From NCBI GenBank assembly GCA_951800685.1, contig CATOJY010000009.1:29161-93160 (forward strand): a stretch of DNA of 64,000 bases, given 5' to 3'. This document shows, one piece after another, positions 12,172 through 22,095 of this stretch (positions are counted from its first letter, which is position 1; each line of letters starts with the position of its first letter). The DNA is from an uncultured Lachnospiraceae bacterium. Its GTDB lineage: Bacteria; Bacillota; Clostridia; Lachnospirales; Lachnospiraceae. The notes beneath the pieces were generated by a model, which did not search any database, was not told the origin of the DNA, and worked only from the letters and a program-made list of their open reading frames with translations. The position numbers were made by a program, and so were the translations under genes.

Positions 12172-14613
12172 CTAGCTCTTCTTCAGCTTCGCGAATCCAG
12201 CATACATAATTTTCTGTCCGACCTCATCAAATATGACTGTCACTTGAGAATCCCGCGGTCCCGGTTCGATCTTTAACACCGTTCCTTCCCCATAGCGCAT
12301 GTGACGCACCCTGTCGCCTACCCCATACTCCAGCGTTTTATTGCCCGCCGGCTCGATCGATACCGCGCCAACACCCTGCGTCGCTCTTGTAATATAAGGC
12401 TGGTTCTCCACTGCAGTGCGTTTTGGTCTGACAATTGCTTTCGGCTTTGCCATCGCTGTAACCGCTGGCTTTCGTTCCACCTTCGCCTGTTCTGCTGCAA
12501 AATCCCTGCCAAAAGACAGACTCTTTGGTTTGTCAAACACATTATCCGGCACACGACGGTAGGGTGTCTGCACCTCAAAAGACCTGCTCTCAAAGCTTCC
12601 TGTCTCAAAAGGTTTTGCCTTAAAGAAACTGCGTTCTCTGGAATCCTCCTCGTACTCCTGTTGATCTGGTCGCTTTGGTTTCGGCGGATTATTATCCATC
12701 AGAAGCGGCGGTATTTCCCTGACAAAACGGCTTACCGGATTATACTGTGTCTCTCCTCTGATCATACGCTGTCTGGCATAAGTGATTGTCAAGTCATCCT
12801 TCGCTCTGGTGATACCCACATAGGCAAGCCGCCTCTCCTCCTCAATCTCCATCGGATCATCAGACATAATCGTCATATAGCTGGGAAAAATACCATCCTC
12901 CAGTCCTGCCAGATACACGTGGGAAAATTCCAGTCCTTTCGCGGAATGCAGCGTCATAAGCAGCACTCTGTTATCCGACTCACCTACTTTATCAATATCT
13001 GCAACGAGGGCTACCTCTTCCAGAAACTCGCTTAAATCCGGCTCATCGTGCACCTCTTCATATGCTACCACCTTACTGAGCAGTTCATCGATATTTTCAA
13101 TACGGTCAGCGGCGTCCTCCTCACCGGATTCTTCCAGTTCCTTCACATACCCTGTCGTCTCTAAGATATCCCGCACTAATTCTTCCAAACTGTAGAATTC
13201 CAGCTTACTGCGCATTGTCTGTATCATTGTAACAAAAGGTTTCAACTTCGAGGCGCTTCTGCCAATAGTCATGATCTGGTCTGCTTCTTTAAGCGCATCG
13301 TAAAAACTGATCTGTCTGCTGTCTGCATATTCCTGCACCCGCACAATGGTGGTCATACCAATGCCCCGCTTCGGGACATTAATGATCCGCTTCACCGCCA
13401 CATCATCCTGCCCGTTGTCAATCGTCTTCAAATAAGCCAGAATGTCCTTGATTTCCTTCCTGGCATAGAAATTGACGCCGCCAATTACATCATAGGGAAT
13501 CCCTTCCATGATAAACTTCTCTTCTAACAGGCGGGCCTGCGCATTTGTGCGGTAGAGCACTGCACACTCGCCATATTCGGCTTCTCCTTCCCGCCTCTTC
13601 GCCGCCACATCACCCGCTATGTATTCCGCCTCTTCGTATGCAGTATCAAATTGTCTGAAATGAATCCTGTTTCCTTCCTTCTTGTCTGTCCAAAGCGCTT
13701 TATCCTTGCGCCTTGTGTTATTCTTGATCACAGCATTCGCCGCGTCCAAAACAACCTGCGTAGAGCGGTAATTCTGCTCCAGCCTGATTACACAGGCCTC
13801 CGGGTAAACTTTTTCAAAATCAAGAATATTACGGATATTAGCCCCGCGGAACTTATAGATGGATTGGTCGTCATCTCCTACTACGCAGAGATTCCGATAT
13901 TTGTCAGCAAGCAGCCTGACCAATTCAAACTGCGCCGTGTTGGTATCCTGGTACTCGTCCACCATGATATAGCGGAACCTTTCCTGATAGTTATTCAGTA
14001 CTTCTGCATCCGCCTTAAACAGCTCCACCGTCTTCATAATCAAATCGTCAAAATCCAGTGCATTATTCTTATGCAGAACCGCCTGGTATTCTTTGTAAGC
14101 TTTCGCGATCCTGCTCGCATTATAATCGTATCCCGCCTGCATCTCATACTGCAAAGGATCAATCAGTTCATCTTTCGCCGAAGAAATGGCACTCATAACC
14201 GTCCGTTCCTTCAGCATTTTCGTATCAATCTGCAGTTTCTTACAGACTTCCTTCATCACACCTTTCTGGTCATCTGTATCATAAATGGTAAAATGATTAT
14301 CATATCCGATCCTGTCAATATATCTGCGCAGGATCCTGACACAGGTAGAATGAAAAGTAGAAACCCAGATCTGTTCAGCTCCAAAGCCGACAATCTTATC
14401 CACGCGTTCCCGCATTTCCCCTGCCGCCTTGTTGGTGAAAGTGATCGCCATGATCTGATAGGGATTTACTCCCTCCTGATCGATCAGATAGGCGGCTCTG
14501 TGGGTCAGCACCCTGGTCTTTCCTGACCCTGCACCCGCCAGAATCAAAACCGGGCCCTGGGTCTGCATGACCGCCTGCTTTTGTTTCTCGTTTAAAGTAT
14601 CATATATGCTCAT
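12172..14613 (-). CDS. pcrA: ATP-dependent DNA helicase PcrA/UvrD
   Basis: An SF1A 3'-5' helicase of 813 aa, starting at ATG 14613 (MSIYDTLNEKQKQAV). It has a Q-motif at the N-terminus, Walker A in LAGAGSGKT (about residues 25-33), motif Ia TFTNKAAGEM, motif II VDEYQDTN, motif III VGDDDQSIYKFRGA, motif IV EQNYRS, motif V LMTLHSAKGLEF and motif VI AYVGITRAKD. The C-terminus (VGDRVRHMRYGEG) is the Tudor-like domain that contacts RNA polymerase in PcrA. The enzyme unwinds DNA in repair and removes RecA or stalled polymerase (family knowledge). A slightly longer TTG start at 14637 is possible. The linker at about 640-740 is long and low in complexity. Confidence 0.96.
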   Translation of the reverse strand: MSIYDTLNEKQKQAVMQTQGPVLILAGAGSGKTRVLTHRAAYLIDQEGVNPYQIMAITFTNKAAGEMRERVDKIVGFGAEQIWVSTFHSTCVRILRRYIDRIGYDNHFTIYDTDDQKGVMKEVCKKLQIDTKMLKERTVMSAISSAKDELIDPLQYEMQAGYDYNASRIAKAYKEYQAVLHKNNALDFDDLIMKTVELFKADAEVLNNYQERFRYIMVDEYQDTNTAQFELVRLLADKYRNLCVVGDDDQSIYKFRGANIRNILDFEKVYPEACVIRLEQNYRSTQVVLDAANAVIKNNTRRKDKALWTDKKEGNRIHFRQFDTAYEEAEYIAGDVAAKRREGEAEYGECAVLYRTNAQARLLEEKFIMEGIPYDVIGGVNFYARKEIKDILAYLKTIDNGQDDVAVKRIINVPKRGIGMTTIVRVQEYADSRQISFYDALKEADQIMTIGRSASKLKPFVTMIQTMRSKLEFYSLEELVRDILETTGYVKELEESGEEDAADRIENIDELLSKVVAYEEVHDEPDLSEFLEEVALVADIDKVGESDNRVLLMTLHSAKGLEFSHVYLAGLEDGIFPSYMTIMSDDPMEIEEERRLAYVGITRAKDDLTITYARQRMIRGETQYNPVSRFVREIPPLLMDNNPPKPKRPDQQEYEEDSRERSFFKAKPFETGSFESRSFEVQTPYRRVPDNVFDKPKSLSFGRDFAAEQAKVERKPAVTAMAKPKAIVRPKRTAVENQPYITRATQGVGAVSIEPAGNKTLEYGVGDRVRHMRYGEGTVLKIEPGPRDSQVTVIFDEVGQKIMYAGFAKLKKS

Positions 14614-14701
14614 TTCCTGTACTGTTCCTTCTATCAATATACTCTGCTTTTGCCCTCTGCGCCGCCTGCCTCTGCCTCACAAAATCTTTTATGCCGCCTG
14701 C

Positions 14702-15712
14702 TCAAAGCAGCTTGTTTCCACAGTTCCCACAAAATTTGGTTCCCGTCGTGGGCGTCCCACAATTCGGACAGAATTTCGGACCTGCGCTGCCCCCATCTGC
14801 CGCCGCATTTCCTGCCTGCACTGGCTGCTGCACCGGTACCCCTGCATCGGTATTCCCGCCCAGGTTCATCTGATTCATCATCTGCTGTCCCAGCGCCATT
14901 CCCATCTGTATACCTACCATATCGGAAGCCATATTAGAACCATGCCCTCCTTTGGCCATACTATCCGCGGCGGCAATTTGTGTATACCTGCCCAAATCTC
15001 CAACCATGGACTGTGCTGCCGCCTTCTCCTGCATCCGCTTGATCTCTTCCGGATAGGAAAAGCTTTCAATCGTAAAATCTGTAATCCCAATCCCCAGCTT
15101 ACGCATATCCTGATCAAGATCCGCCCCAATGCCAGCCGCAATGCTCCTGGCATCTGCCTGCAGGTTGAACATATCCCTGCCTTCCTTACTGATCCAGCTC
15201 ATCAACAGCTGGTCCAGGCTGGCCACAATACGCGTCTTCACATCTTCCACAGTATACCGCTGTCTGATACCAGCCAGCTTTTCGATCACCACATCATGTT
15301 CCACTACCTGGCAGTTAAAGGTACCGAAAGCCCGCACCGGCATACCGCCTGGCAATCCTGGCGCCTGCAGGTTGATGGCATTCTTCGTTCCCCATTTCAC
15401 CAACAGTTCCTTCGTATTGATAAAAAGTACTTCCGCGCGGAGCGGCGTATTAAACCCAAACCGAAAACTCTTTAAGGTTGTCAGAAAAGGAATGATGTCA
15501 GATTCTATATCATAATCGCCATCCTCCTCAAAAATCCCTTCTACTCTGCCATTGTACAGAAAGACTGCATCCTGTCCAGGACGGATAATCAGTCTGGAAC
15601 CTTTCTTAATCTCCTGATTCTGCCATTTATAAAAGATAACGCCTTCTTCACTCTCATTCCACTCTACCAGATTCGAAAACTGGTTCTTCAAAAATCCCAT
15701 TGCCACACCCAT
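14702..15712 (-). CDS. SPFH domain protein with C-terminal zinc ribbon (YdjL-like)
   Basis: The 336-aa product starts at MGVAMGFLKNQF (AGGAAAGG upstream) and has an SPFH/band-7 domain over about residues 20-240: SRLIIRPGQDAVFLYNGRVE, LRAEVLFINTKELLVKWGTK and GIGITDFTIESFSYPEEIKR. A Met/Gly/Gln-rich low-complexity segment (about 255-300) leads to a double CxxC zinc ribbon (FCPNCGTPTTGTKFCGNCGN). It belongs to the cytosolic virion-core-protein-like group of SPFH proteins, which form large oligomeric rings or filaments; its role in bacteria is unclear. A promoter with TTGTGG and TATACT lies at about 15756-15785 on the minus strand. Confidence 0.88.
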   Translation of the reverse strand: MGVAMGFLKNQFSNLVEWNESEEGVIFYKWQNQEIKKGSRLIIRPGQDAVFLYNGRVEGIFEEDGDYDIESDIIPFLTTLKSFRFGFNTPLRAEVLFINTKELLVKWGTKNAINLQAPGLPGGMPVRAFGTFNCQVVEHDVVIEKLAGIRQRYTVEDVKTRIVASLDQLLMSWISKEGRDMFNLQADARSIAAGIGADLDQDMRKLGIGITDFTIESFSYPEEIKRMQEKAAAQSMVGDLGRYTQIAAADSMAKGGHGSNMASDMVGIQMGMALGQQMMNQMNLGGNTDAGVPVQQPVQAGNAAADGGSAGPKFCPNCGTPTTGTKFCGNCGNKLL

Positions 15713-15846
15713 TTCCTTTCCTATATTCCTATTCCCTGAAATGCAAGACATAAAGAGAGTATATCATAGAACACATTTTCCCCACAAGTTTTTTCGTTTT
15801 TATCCAGCTTTTCGAAAAACTTTTCCTACTTATCTCAAAGAAGGGC

Positions 15847-18231
15847 TTATCTCCCGGAAATGGTATCCACCACGGACATCTCCCGAATTCTTTTAGCAGG
15901 ACTGTAGACTGCAAATGTTAAAGAGCACAGCATCACAAGCAAAATCACACTTAAGGGCATTACCGGAAAATACCAGGCTGTTCCCCACTTTAGTGTGACA
16001 AGCTTCTCAAAACACAGCCTGTTTAAAGGCAGTCCTGCCATACAGCCTGCCAGCATGCCCAAGCCCCCGTAAGTCACTGCCTCTGCTGCCATCATTCTCA
16101 GCATTTGGGCGCTGTCCATGCCAACCGCACGCATTGCCCCATACTGGCGCAGCCGGGCGGAAACACTCATGGCAATGCTGTTCCTAATATGAAAAGTACA
16201 GATCAGCGCAATCACCCCAAGGAATCCATATACAAATAATTTAAATGACCAGACAGCTCCCCGTACCTCCCCATTGCTGAGACGCCTGTCGGAAAAAGAC
16301 ATATTTTTTTCGCCTAAGGCATTGACTCCAATGGCCCGGATTTTCTGAGCCACATCATCCCCCGCGTTTCTCGTCAGCTGTACGTCAATAACGGTATAGG
16401 CATCTTCTCCTGTCAGTTCCAGGAAAGTCTCTTCTGAACAGATCAGGATCTCCTCACTGTCTGATGCATGAAAAGGACATTTACTCAAAACACCGGAAAT
16501 GGTAAACCGCCGTCCGCCCTCTCCAGGATCCATTGTTACACTTTCCCCTGCCCTCAGGGAATCCTCACCGTGGTAGACTGCCAGAATCCCTTCTCCATCC
16601 GCAACCTTTCGCAAAATATCCTGCCTGCCTGTTCCCGCTTTGCCAAGCAATGATTTCCCTGCCCATGTAAACTGACAGGCATCGTAAGAAATCAGGCAGG
16701 CTTTTCTATCCCCCATAGATGTCTGGATCGGCACATCATAAGCAAAGCTTCGCCCATATACCCGTTTTGCCCCGTCCAATGCCTCGATCTCCCGGACAAG
16801 CCCTTTATCAATAGCGCATATGTTGTCCGCGCTGATGAGGGAAACGTCTGGCGTACTGGGATCTAACGGGGTCACAGCATGTTCCATAAAATCCACTGCG
16901 ACGGAAAAGACCAGAAAGAGAATAATGCTAAAAGCAAAGGAACCGCTCATTAATAGGAAATTTTTCCGGCTTCCAAGCGCATGATGGATGCCAAGCGCCG
17001 TTTCTATCCTATAAAGCCGCGTATTTGCCGCCCTTTTCACCTGTGACTTTACCGACGCGTTTCCCGATACTGCTGTTAAAGGCGACACTTTGGCAGCTTT
17101 CTTTGCCGGGCTTTGGGACGCCAGAAAAACGGTTGTGACACCGATCACGCTTCCTGCAAAAAGCCCAACCAAGCTGACGCCAAAATACGGCAAACTGCCA
17201 AAATACATGGGACTTAAAAACCGCAGCAAAGCGCTGAGCACCCACACCACCACCATTCCCAGCAAACCACCGGCAGGCACAGCCGTCTTACACCAATATA
17301 ATGCTTCCCTGCTTACGAACTTGCTTACCTGTTCTCTTGATGCTCCCAGACAGCGTAACATCCCGAAAAATTCCGTGCGCTGCGCAATGCTGCTGTTCAG
17401 GCTTCCGGTGATCATTAAAATCCCGGCAGCAGAAACCAATATCGCCAATAGGAAGGCCACAGCGTAAATAGCCATCATACTGATATCCCGGCTCTGTCCG
17501 ATCGTTGCAAGCAGCATCTCATTCCTGCCCACCCTCTCGTCCGGAATCTGGAATTGATTCTGGATCTCACGGATTTCTTTCTGGATATTACACCAAGGGG
17601 AAAACTTTACATAAAGGTAAGAGTCATAATTACCGTCCGCCTCTTCTAACGACAACTTCCTAAAATCCTCTGTAGAAAGCGCAATCCCGAAAACATCTGC
17701 TTTTGCCAGCATGGGAAACTGTCCGAAAACTCCGGTAACGCGGTACACCTTTTGGGAACCATCCGGCACAAATAAGGTGACTTTATCTCCAAGATTCAGC
17801 GAGAGTCTCTGTTTCATATTCTCATCTATGATAACACCGCCTTCCTCTTCCGGAAAACTGCCCTCGATCAGCCGGGCTGTAGGGAAAATATCCATTGCAC
17901 TTTCATCAAACCCAACAATGACACTTTCCTTGCCTTCCACCTGATACTGCATATTAAGTCTGTAATTTAACGTATCATACCGGGTGCTGGCAAGAACCTT
18001 AGGCCTTTGGGCGATCAGCGATGCCTCGTCGTCGCTCATAAAGCCAAATCCTGCATGCCATTCCCCGTAATTGATCTTTGCCTGGGCATTCTGACTGCGG
18101 ATTTCCATATCCGCCATACCAAAAATCGCTGTGACCAGAAAAACACTTAACACAATACACAGCCGGATCATGCGACTTTGCCGCCTGTGGAGCTTTTGGG
18201 AGATAGGTACCAGATCAAGATAATTTTTCAT
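15847..18231 (-). CDS. ABC transporter permease, FtsX/MacB type
   Basis: The 794-aa permease has an N-terminal membrane helix (about 22-38), a MacB-like extracytoplasmic domain (about 40-230), a three-helix FtsX core (about 250-370), a second extracytoplasmic domain (about 440-640) and a final three-helix FtsX core (about 655-780, with GFLGVIALICTFHIRN). The C-terminus reads SPAKRIREMSVVDTI, typical of the family. It overlaps the ATPase gene by 4 bases (ATGA, 18228-18231), so the two are coupled and form one transporter. With the neighbouring sensor kinase the set resembles peptide-antibiotic detoxification or envelope-stress modules; the substrate is unknown. Confidence 0.9.
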   Translation of the reverse strand: MKNYLDLVPISQKLHRRQSRMIRLCIVLSVFLVTAIFGMADMEIRSQNAQAKINYGEWHAGFGFMSDDEASLIAQRPKVLASTRYDTLNYRLNMQYQVEGKESVIVGFDESAMDIFPTARLIEGSFPEEEGGVIIDENMKQRLSLNLGDKVTLFVPDGSQKVYRVTGVFGQFPMLAKADVFGIALSTEDFRKLSLEEADGNYDSYLYVKFSPWCNIQKEIREIQNQFQIPDERVGRNEMLLATIGQSRDISMMAIYAVAFLLAILVSAAGILMITGSLNSSIAQRTEFFGMLRCLGASREQVSKFVSREALYWCKTAVPAGGLLGMVVVWVLSALLRFLSPMYFGSLPYFGVSLVGLFAGSVIGVTTVFLASQSPAKKAAKVSPLTAVSGNASVKSQVKRAANTRLYRIETALGIHHALGSRKNFLLMSGSFAFSIILFLVFSVAVDFMEHAVTPLDPSTPDVSLISADNICAIDKGLVREIEALDGAKRVYGRSFAYDVPIQTSMGDRKACLISYDACQFTWAGKSLLGKAGTGRQDILRKVADGEGILAVYHGEDSLRAGESVTMDPGEGGRRFTISGVLSKCPFHASDSEEILICSEETFLELTGEDAYTVIDVQLTRNAGDDVAQKIRAIGVNALGEKNMSFSDRRLSNGEVRGAVWSFKLFVYGFLGVIALICTFHIRNSIAMSVSARLRQYGAMRAVGMDSAQMLRMMAAEAVTYGGLGMLAGCMAGLPLNRLCFEKLVTLKWGTAWYFPVMPLSVILLVMLCSLTFAVYSPAKRIREMSVVDTISGR

Positions 18232-18908
18232 ACGCCCCTCCCCATATCCATCAGATGGCCGTCTGTCACCCGAAATACCCGGTCTGCATCCGCCGCAAGA
18301 TTGTCATTGTGCGTGATCATCAAAATGGTCTGTTGATAATTCCTTGATGCCCGTATCAGCAGATCCATCACATCCCGGCTGCTTTTTGAATCAAGATTTC
18401 CGGTGGGTTCATCTGCCAAAATTAACATGGGATGCATGATCAGTGCCCTTCCAATTGCCACCCGCTGCTGCTGGCCGCCAGACAACTGGCTCGGCAGGTG
18501 TTTCCTTCTACTAGAAAGCCCAAGCAGTCCAAGCAACTCCTCAATTTTCTCTTGATCAGGCTTTTGGCTATCCAGCAGAAGTGGAAATGCTATGTTCTGT
18601 TCCACATTCAATTCTTCAATCAGGTGAAATGCCTGGAAAACAAAACCGATATTCCTCCGCCTGAAAACCGTGCGTTTTCTTTCATCCAGCGTAAACAGAT
18701 CCTCCCCATCCAAAAGCACCTTACCACCCGTAGGCGTATCCAAACCGCCAACACAGTGAAGCAGCGTACTCTTCCCTGATCCTGATTCCCCTACAACTGC
18801 GGCAAACTCTCCTTTATCCATGGAAAAAGTTACCTCCGAAAGGGCTTTTACCTGACTCTCTCCCTGACCGTAAATTTTACTTAAATTCTGTACCTTCAAT
18901 ATTTCCAT
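18228..18908 (-). CDS. ABC transporter ATP-binding protein (MacB/LolD type)
   Basis: The 226-aa ATPase is complete: Walker A VGESGSGKST (about 38-47), Q-loop FVFQAFHL, signature LSGGQQQRV, Walker B LILADEPTGNLDSK and H-loop ITHNDN. It belongs to the group that pairs with FtsX-like permeases. It probably drives the permease at 15847-18231. The start at 18908 has AAGGAGG upstream. The intergenic region before it holds an inverted repeat placed where a response regulator would bind, so expression is probably under the adjacent two-component system. Confidence 0.95.
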   Translation of the reverse strand: MEILKVQNLSKIYGQGESQVKALSEVTFSMDKGEFAAVVGESGSGKSTLLHCVGGLDTPTGGKVLLDGEDLFTLDERKRTVFRRRNIGFVFQAFHLIEELNVEQNIAFPLLLDSQKPDQEKIEELLGLLGLSSRRKHLPSQLSGGQQQRVAIGRALIMHPMLILADEPTGNLDSKSSRDVMDLLIRASRNYQQTILMITHNDNLAADADRVFRVTDGHLMDMGRGV

Positions 18909-18979
18909 ACTTTTCTGCTGCCTCCTTATTGTAATATTTTCTCCATGAGCAGCAACCTTTTGCCCACTGGAATATCATC

Positions 18980-19035
18980 ATTATAAAAGAAGAAGCTTAC
19001 GATCAGATGAATCCCAGCTTACAATTCCGTAAGCT
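18980..19035 (-). promoter_or_regulatory. Promoter and response-regulator-like operator of the ABC operon
   Basis: On the minus strand there is a TATAAT -10 (18980-18985) with no good -35. Just upstream of the -35 position lies AGCTTAC-N6-GTAAGCT (19016-19035), an inverted repeat. A weak -35 plus an upstream palindrome suits activation by the neighbouring OmpR-type regulator. The hairpin could instead terminate the kinase mRNA. Confidence 0.5.
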
Positions 19036-19055
19036 TTGCTTGTTTACCTGTTATG

Positions 19056-20309
19056 TCAGTCTGGCAGCATAAGCGTAAATGTAGTCCCTTCTCCTAATAC
19101 ACTTCGCACAGACAACGTTCCTCCCTGGCCCTCGGCAATGGACTTTGCCAGCGGCAGCCCAAGACCAACCCCTTGCTTTCTGCCACATTCTTTGGAAACC
19201 CGGTAAAACCGTTTGAAGATATGGTAGATATCTTTTTCGTCAATACCCTCCCCGTTATCCTTTACCGATATTCTTACCATTCCTGGAAAATGTTCCCAGG
19301 ACACAAGAACCTTTCCGCCTGCCTCTGTATAATCCAGCGCATTTTTCACCAGGTTCCCGACAGCCTCACCTGTCCACTGCAGGTCACAATTCACTGGTAC
19401 CCCGTCTCCGCCTGCAAATAGGATTTCTTTCCTTTCCTCCGCTGCCCTTACCTGTAGTTCCGATACTGCTCTTAAAACCACATCCTTTAAAAGCCATCTT
19501 TGCTTCTCAAAAATAACTGTCCCAGCGTCCAGTCTTGTCACCTTAAGAAGCGCCTGGATCAATTCTTCTATCCTTGTCAGCGCGGCGGAAGTTTTCTCTG
19601 TAAAGGCAAGCACTGCCTCCTTATCTTCCGTATCTGCACCGACTTCCGACTCTATAATCTCATTGTACATAATAAGGGCGGACAGCGGTGTTTTAAGCTG
19701 ATGGGAGATATCGGAAATGGTGTCCTTTAAAAATTCCTTCGCCTTCACCGCCTCCTCGTTCCCGGCAAAAAGCGCATTGGCAAGCCCGTCCACTTTCCCC
19801 AAAAGTCTGTATAATCCCCCTTCTCCCACCCGTGGAAGATGTTCTTCAAAATCCCCCTCCATAAACCGGTCCACAAGCCGGATTGCCCTCTCATAAATCC
19901 GCTCCCTCTCCGAAAAAAAGGACACTGCCAAAAATAAAAGCCCGCCCCACAAAAATAAAAAAAGCACAGCAAGCCAAAGTCCCGTCGCCCTCTGTGCATC
20001 CCAAAGATCAGGCATAAACAACAGCTCTGTTTCCTCATGGATTCCCATGCGGTCAAGAAGCGCTGTGCCTTCTTTTGTAATCTCCTCTTCTACAAATGCT
20101 TTTGCAATTACAGCCTCATCCACCTCCTGCCCGATCAGGGAAGAAACGACACGCTTGTCATGATTTAAGATGACGTCTTTCACACGACGCCCGTTTCCTG
20201 CCCATATCGTTATCGCAAAAGTGAATGCCAAAAACAAAAGCACCGCCATATGGTAAAAATATCTTTTTTGTTCCTGATCCACTAAAAATCCCATCGTCCT
20301 GTTCCTCAT
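19056..20309 (-). CDS. Sensor histidine kinase
   Basis: Two membrane helices at about residues 20-38 (AVLLFLAFTFAITIWAG) and about 110-132 (WLAVLFLFLWGGLLFLAV) enclose an extracytoplasmic loop of about 70 residues. A dimerisation domain follows with the phospho-accepting His in SDISHQLKTPLSALI, then HATPase boxes N (GNLVKNALDY), G1 (VKDNGEGIDEKD) and G2 (GVGLGLPLAK). ATG 20309 overlaps the response regulator stop (ATGA), giving coupling; MGFLVDQ at 20294 is an alternative start with better Shine-Dalgarno spacing. It should sense an envelope signal, likely a compound handled by the adjacent ABC transporter. Confidence 0.92.
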   Translation of the reverse strand: MRNRTMGFLVDQEQKRYFYHMAVLLFLAFTFAITIWAGNGRRVKDVILNHDKRVVSSLIGQEVDEAVIAKAFVEEEITKEGTALLDRMGIHEETELLFMPDLWDAQRATGLWLAVLFLFLWGGLLFLAVSFFSERERIYERAIRLVDRFMEGDFEEHLPRVGEGGLYRLLGKVDGLANALFAGNEEAVKAKEFLKDTISDISHQLKTPLSALIMYNEIIESEVGADTEDKEAVLAFTEKTSAALTRIEELIQALLKVTRLDAGTVIFEKQRWLLKDVVLRAVSELQVRAAEERKEILFAGGDGVPVNCDLQWTGEAVGNLVKNALDYTEAGGKVLVSWEHFPGMVRISVKDNGEGIDEKDIYHIFKRFYRVSKECGRKQGVGLGLPLAKSIAEGQGGTLSVRSVLGEGTTFTLMLPD

Positions 20310-21040
20310 GCTCCTATTTCTTTCCAGCAATATCCAAACCCTCTGGCAGTGATCAAATGCTCCGGCTTAGAGGGATCCTTTTCTACCTTCTCACGCAGAC
20401 GCCGTATATAGACGGAAAGAGTATTGTCATCCACGAAATTTCCGGAACCATCCCACAGTCTCTCAAATAGGATCTCCCTCGTGACCACCCTGCCGCAGGA
20501 GCACACCAAAAGGCTAAGGAGTCGGTACTCCACCTGTGTCAGTTCCAGCTTTTGTCCCCGCAAAAACACCCTGCTCTGCGCAAAGTCAATCCGGATATCC
20601 CCACAAACAAGGCTGCCCTCTCCTGTTGTCTTCTCCTCAGTCTGTCTCACTCCTGCTCTGCGCAAAAGCGCACGGATGCGGGAAAGCAGCTCCCCCAGCT
20701 TAAACGGTTTCCCAATATAATCATCACCGCCACTGTCAAGTCCTCTGATTACATTTATCTCCTCATCGGACGCAGTAAGGAATATAATCGGCACCTGATT
20801 TCCCTGCGCCCTTACCATCTCACACACCTGAAATCCCGTGCCGTCAGGCAGTGTCACATCCAAAAGTAAAAGGTCATACTGCCTGCATGCCAAAAACGCC
20901 TCTGCCTTCTTGACACATCCTGCCGTTTCTACTTCATATCCGCTTTTCTTCAGAGAATAGCATAATCCATCTACAAGGCTATTGTCATCCTCCAGCAATA
21001 AAATCCTGTTCACCTCTTGTCCATTCCCTATCGTCACCAT
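20306..21040 (-). CDS. OmpR-family response regulator
   Basis: The 244-aa product has a receiver domain (about 11-125) with acidic pair EDD, phospho-accepting Asp in LLLDVTLPDG, Thr in FLTASDEE and Lys in IGKPFKLGE, followed by a winged-helix domain (about 145-240; LTQVEYRLLSLLVC and DNTLSVYIRRLREKVEKDP). It is the partner of the kinase downstream, with overlapping genes. ATG 21040 has GAAGGGAAG 8 bases upstream. An in-frame GTG at codon 10 would shorten it to the canonical receiver start, but its Shine-Dalgarno site is weaker. Confidence 0.94.
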   Translation of the reverse strand: MVTIGNGQEVNRILLLEDDNSLVDGLCYSLKKSGYEVETAGCVKKAEAFLACRQYDLLLLDVTLPDGTGFQVCEMVRAQGNQVPIIFLTASDEEINVIRGLDSGGDDYIGKPFKLGELLSRIRALLRRAGVRQTEEKTTGEGSLVCGDIRIDFAQSRVFLRGQKLELTQVEYRLLSLLVCSCGRVVTREILFERLWDGSGNFVDDNTLSVYIRRLREKVEKDPSKPEHLITARGFGYCWKEIGA

Positions 21041-21147
21041 ATATCAAACTTCCCTTCTTATGGTCTGCCTGTGATCCAATATCTTTGTCAATCATTCCGG
21101 CTCCTGCAGCAAGGTTTATGATTGTATCCAATATTTATAATTTCCTC

Positions 21148-22032
21148 TCAAATGCTTCCCACCACGATCCCCGCAATGATGATCAGCGCACAGATCATCT
21201 TATGGGTCGTTCCTTTTTCTTTAAAAAGATACCGGCCTGCCAGGATCGTTACCACACAGCCTGCCTGCTTGAGCAGTGTCATCACCGTAATCCGGCTGTC
21301 TGGTATACCGTTGGCGACAAACAGCGCCCTGTCTGCGATCACAAACAGGATACTCAGCATCCACACCCACTGGTTGCGTATCACGCTCTTTACGCTAACC
21401 GGCGTCTTGCTGATAAGAATATACGCCAGATAGAACAACACCAGAAAAAGCATATACCAAAATTGGAGCTGGGCGCTGCTGATCTCACGCATCAGAATCT
21501 TGTCCAACAGTCCTGACAGCGCATTGAGCACACAGGCGGCAAAAGCCATCAGCACATACACCACTCTGACATGCGGTTCCCCTCCTGCCCTCTCTGCTGC
21601 TCTTCCTTTCGTTCCATGCCGCAGACTTCCCGGTCTGTATTTCAATAATAACAGTCCTGCCGAAACAAAGAAAAGTCCCACGATCTGATGCTTGCTTAAC
21701 ACCTCATGCAGCACAATCACACCCAACAGCATCGCAAACATTACACGGGAAAGATCCAGCACACCATAGAGACTGATCGGCATTTTTTTAATCGCTTTGA
21801 AGCTGAATATCCAAGCCAGAAAGATGACAAATGATTTGACCGCTATGTAAAAATAAAATCTGGCTTCCAATCCCATGGCATTTCCTGCATCCGGTAGTAC
21901 AATCAGGAAAGAAAGCAGTGTATACATAAACAATACCTCTATGGTAGAGTTTTTTTCTAAAGCCTTCTTTTTCAGTATTTCTCTGGCTCCTTTAAGGATA
22001 CCATATAATAAAACCAACAAAATCCATAACAT
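21148..22032 (-). CDS. EamA-family (DMT) transporter
   Basis: The 294-aa product (from ATG 22032) has about ten hydrophobic helices in two EamA halves, for example LWILLVLLYGILKGAREI at the start and IVGLFFVSAGLLLL closing the first half. The central basic loop (RPGSLRHGTKGRAAERAG) is cytoplasmic. Drug/metabolite transporters of this type move small metabolites across the membrane; the substrate cannot be told from sequence. A TTG at 22044 is an alternative start. It is monocistronic, between the regulator operon and tRNA-Gly. Confidence 0.85.
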   Translation of the reverse strand: MLWILLVLLYGILKGAREILKKKALEKNSTIEVLFMYTLLSFLIVLPDAGNAMGLEARFYFYIAVKSFVIFLAWIFSFKAIKKMPISLYGVLDLSRVMFAMLLGVIVLHEVLSKHQIVGLFFVSAGLLLLKYRPGSLRHGTKGRAAERAGGEPHVRVVYVLMAFAACVLNALSGLLDKILMREISSAQLQFWYMLFLVLFYLAYILISKTPVSVKSVIRNQWVWMLSILFVIADRALFVANGIPDSRITVMTLLKQAGCVVTILAGRYLFKEKGTTHKMICALIIIAGIVVGSI

Positions 22033-22095
22033 TTTTTTGCCCAATCCAATCTTTTTGCTTTTCTTTTTGTACTTTTGCTGTTATAATAAATTCAT

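Noticed and set aside
13651..14526. Rightward 291-codon frame inside pcrA
   Set aside because: It is antisense to the helicase gene, whose motifs are complete; long antisense frames arise from codon use.
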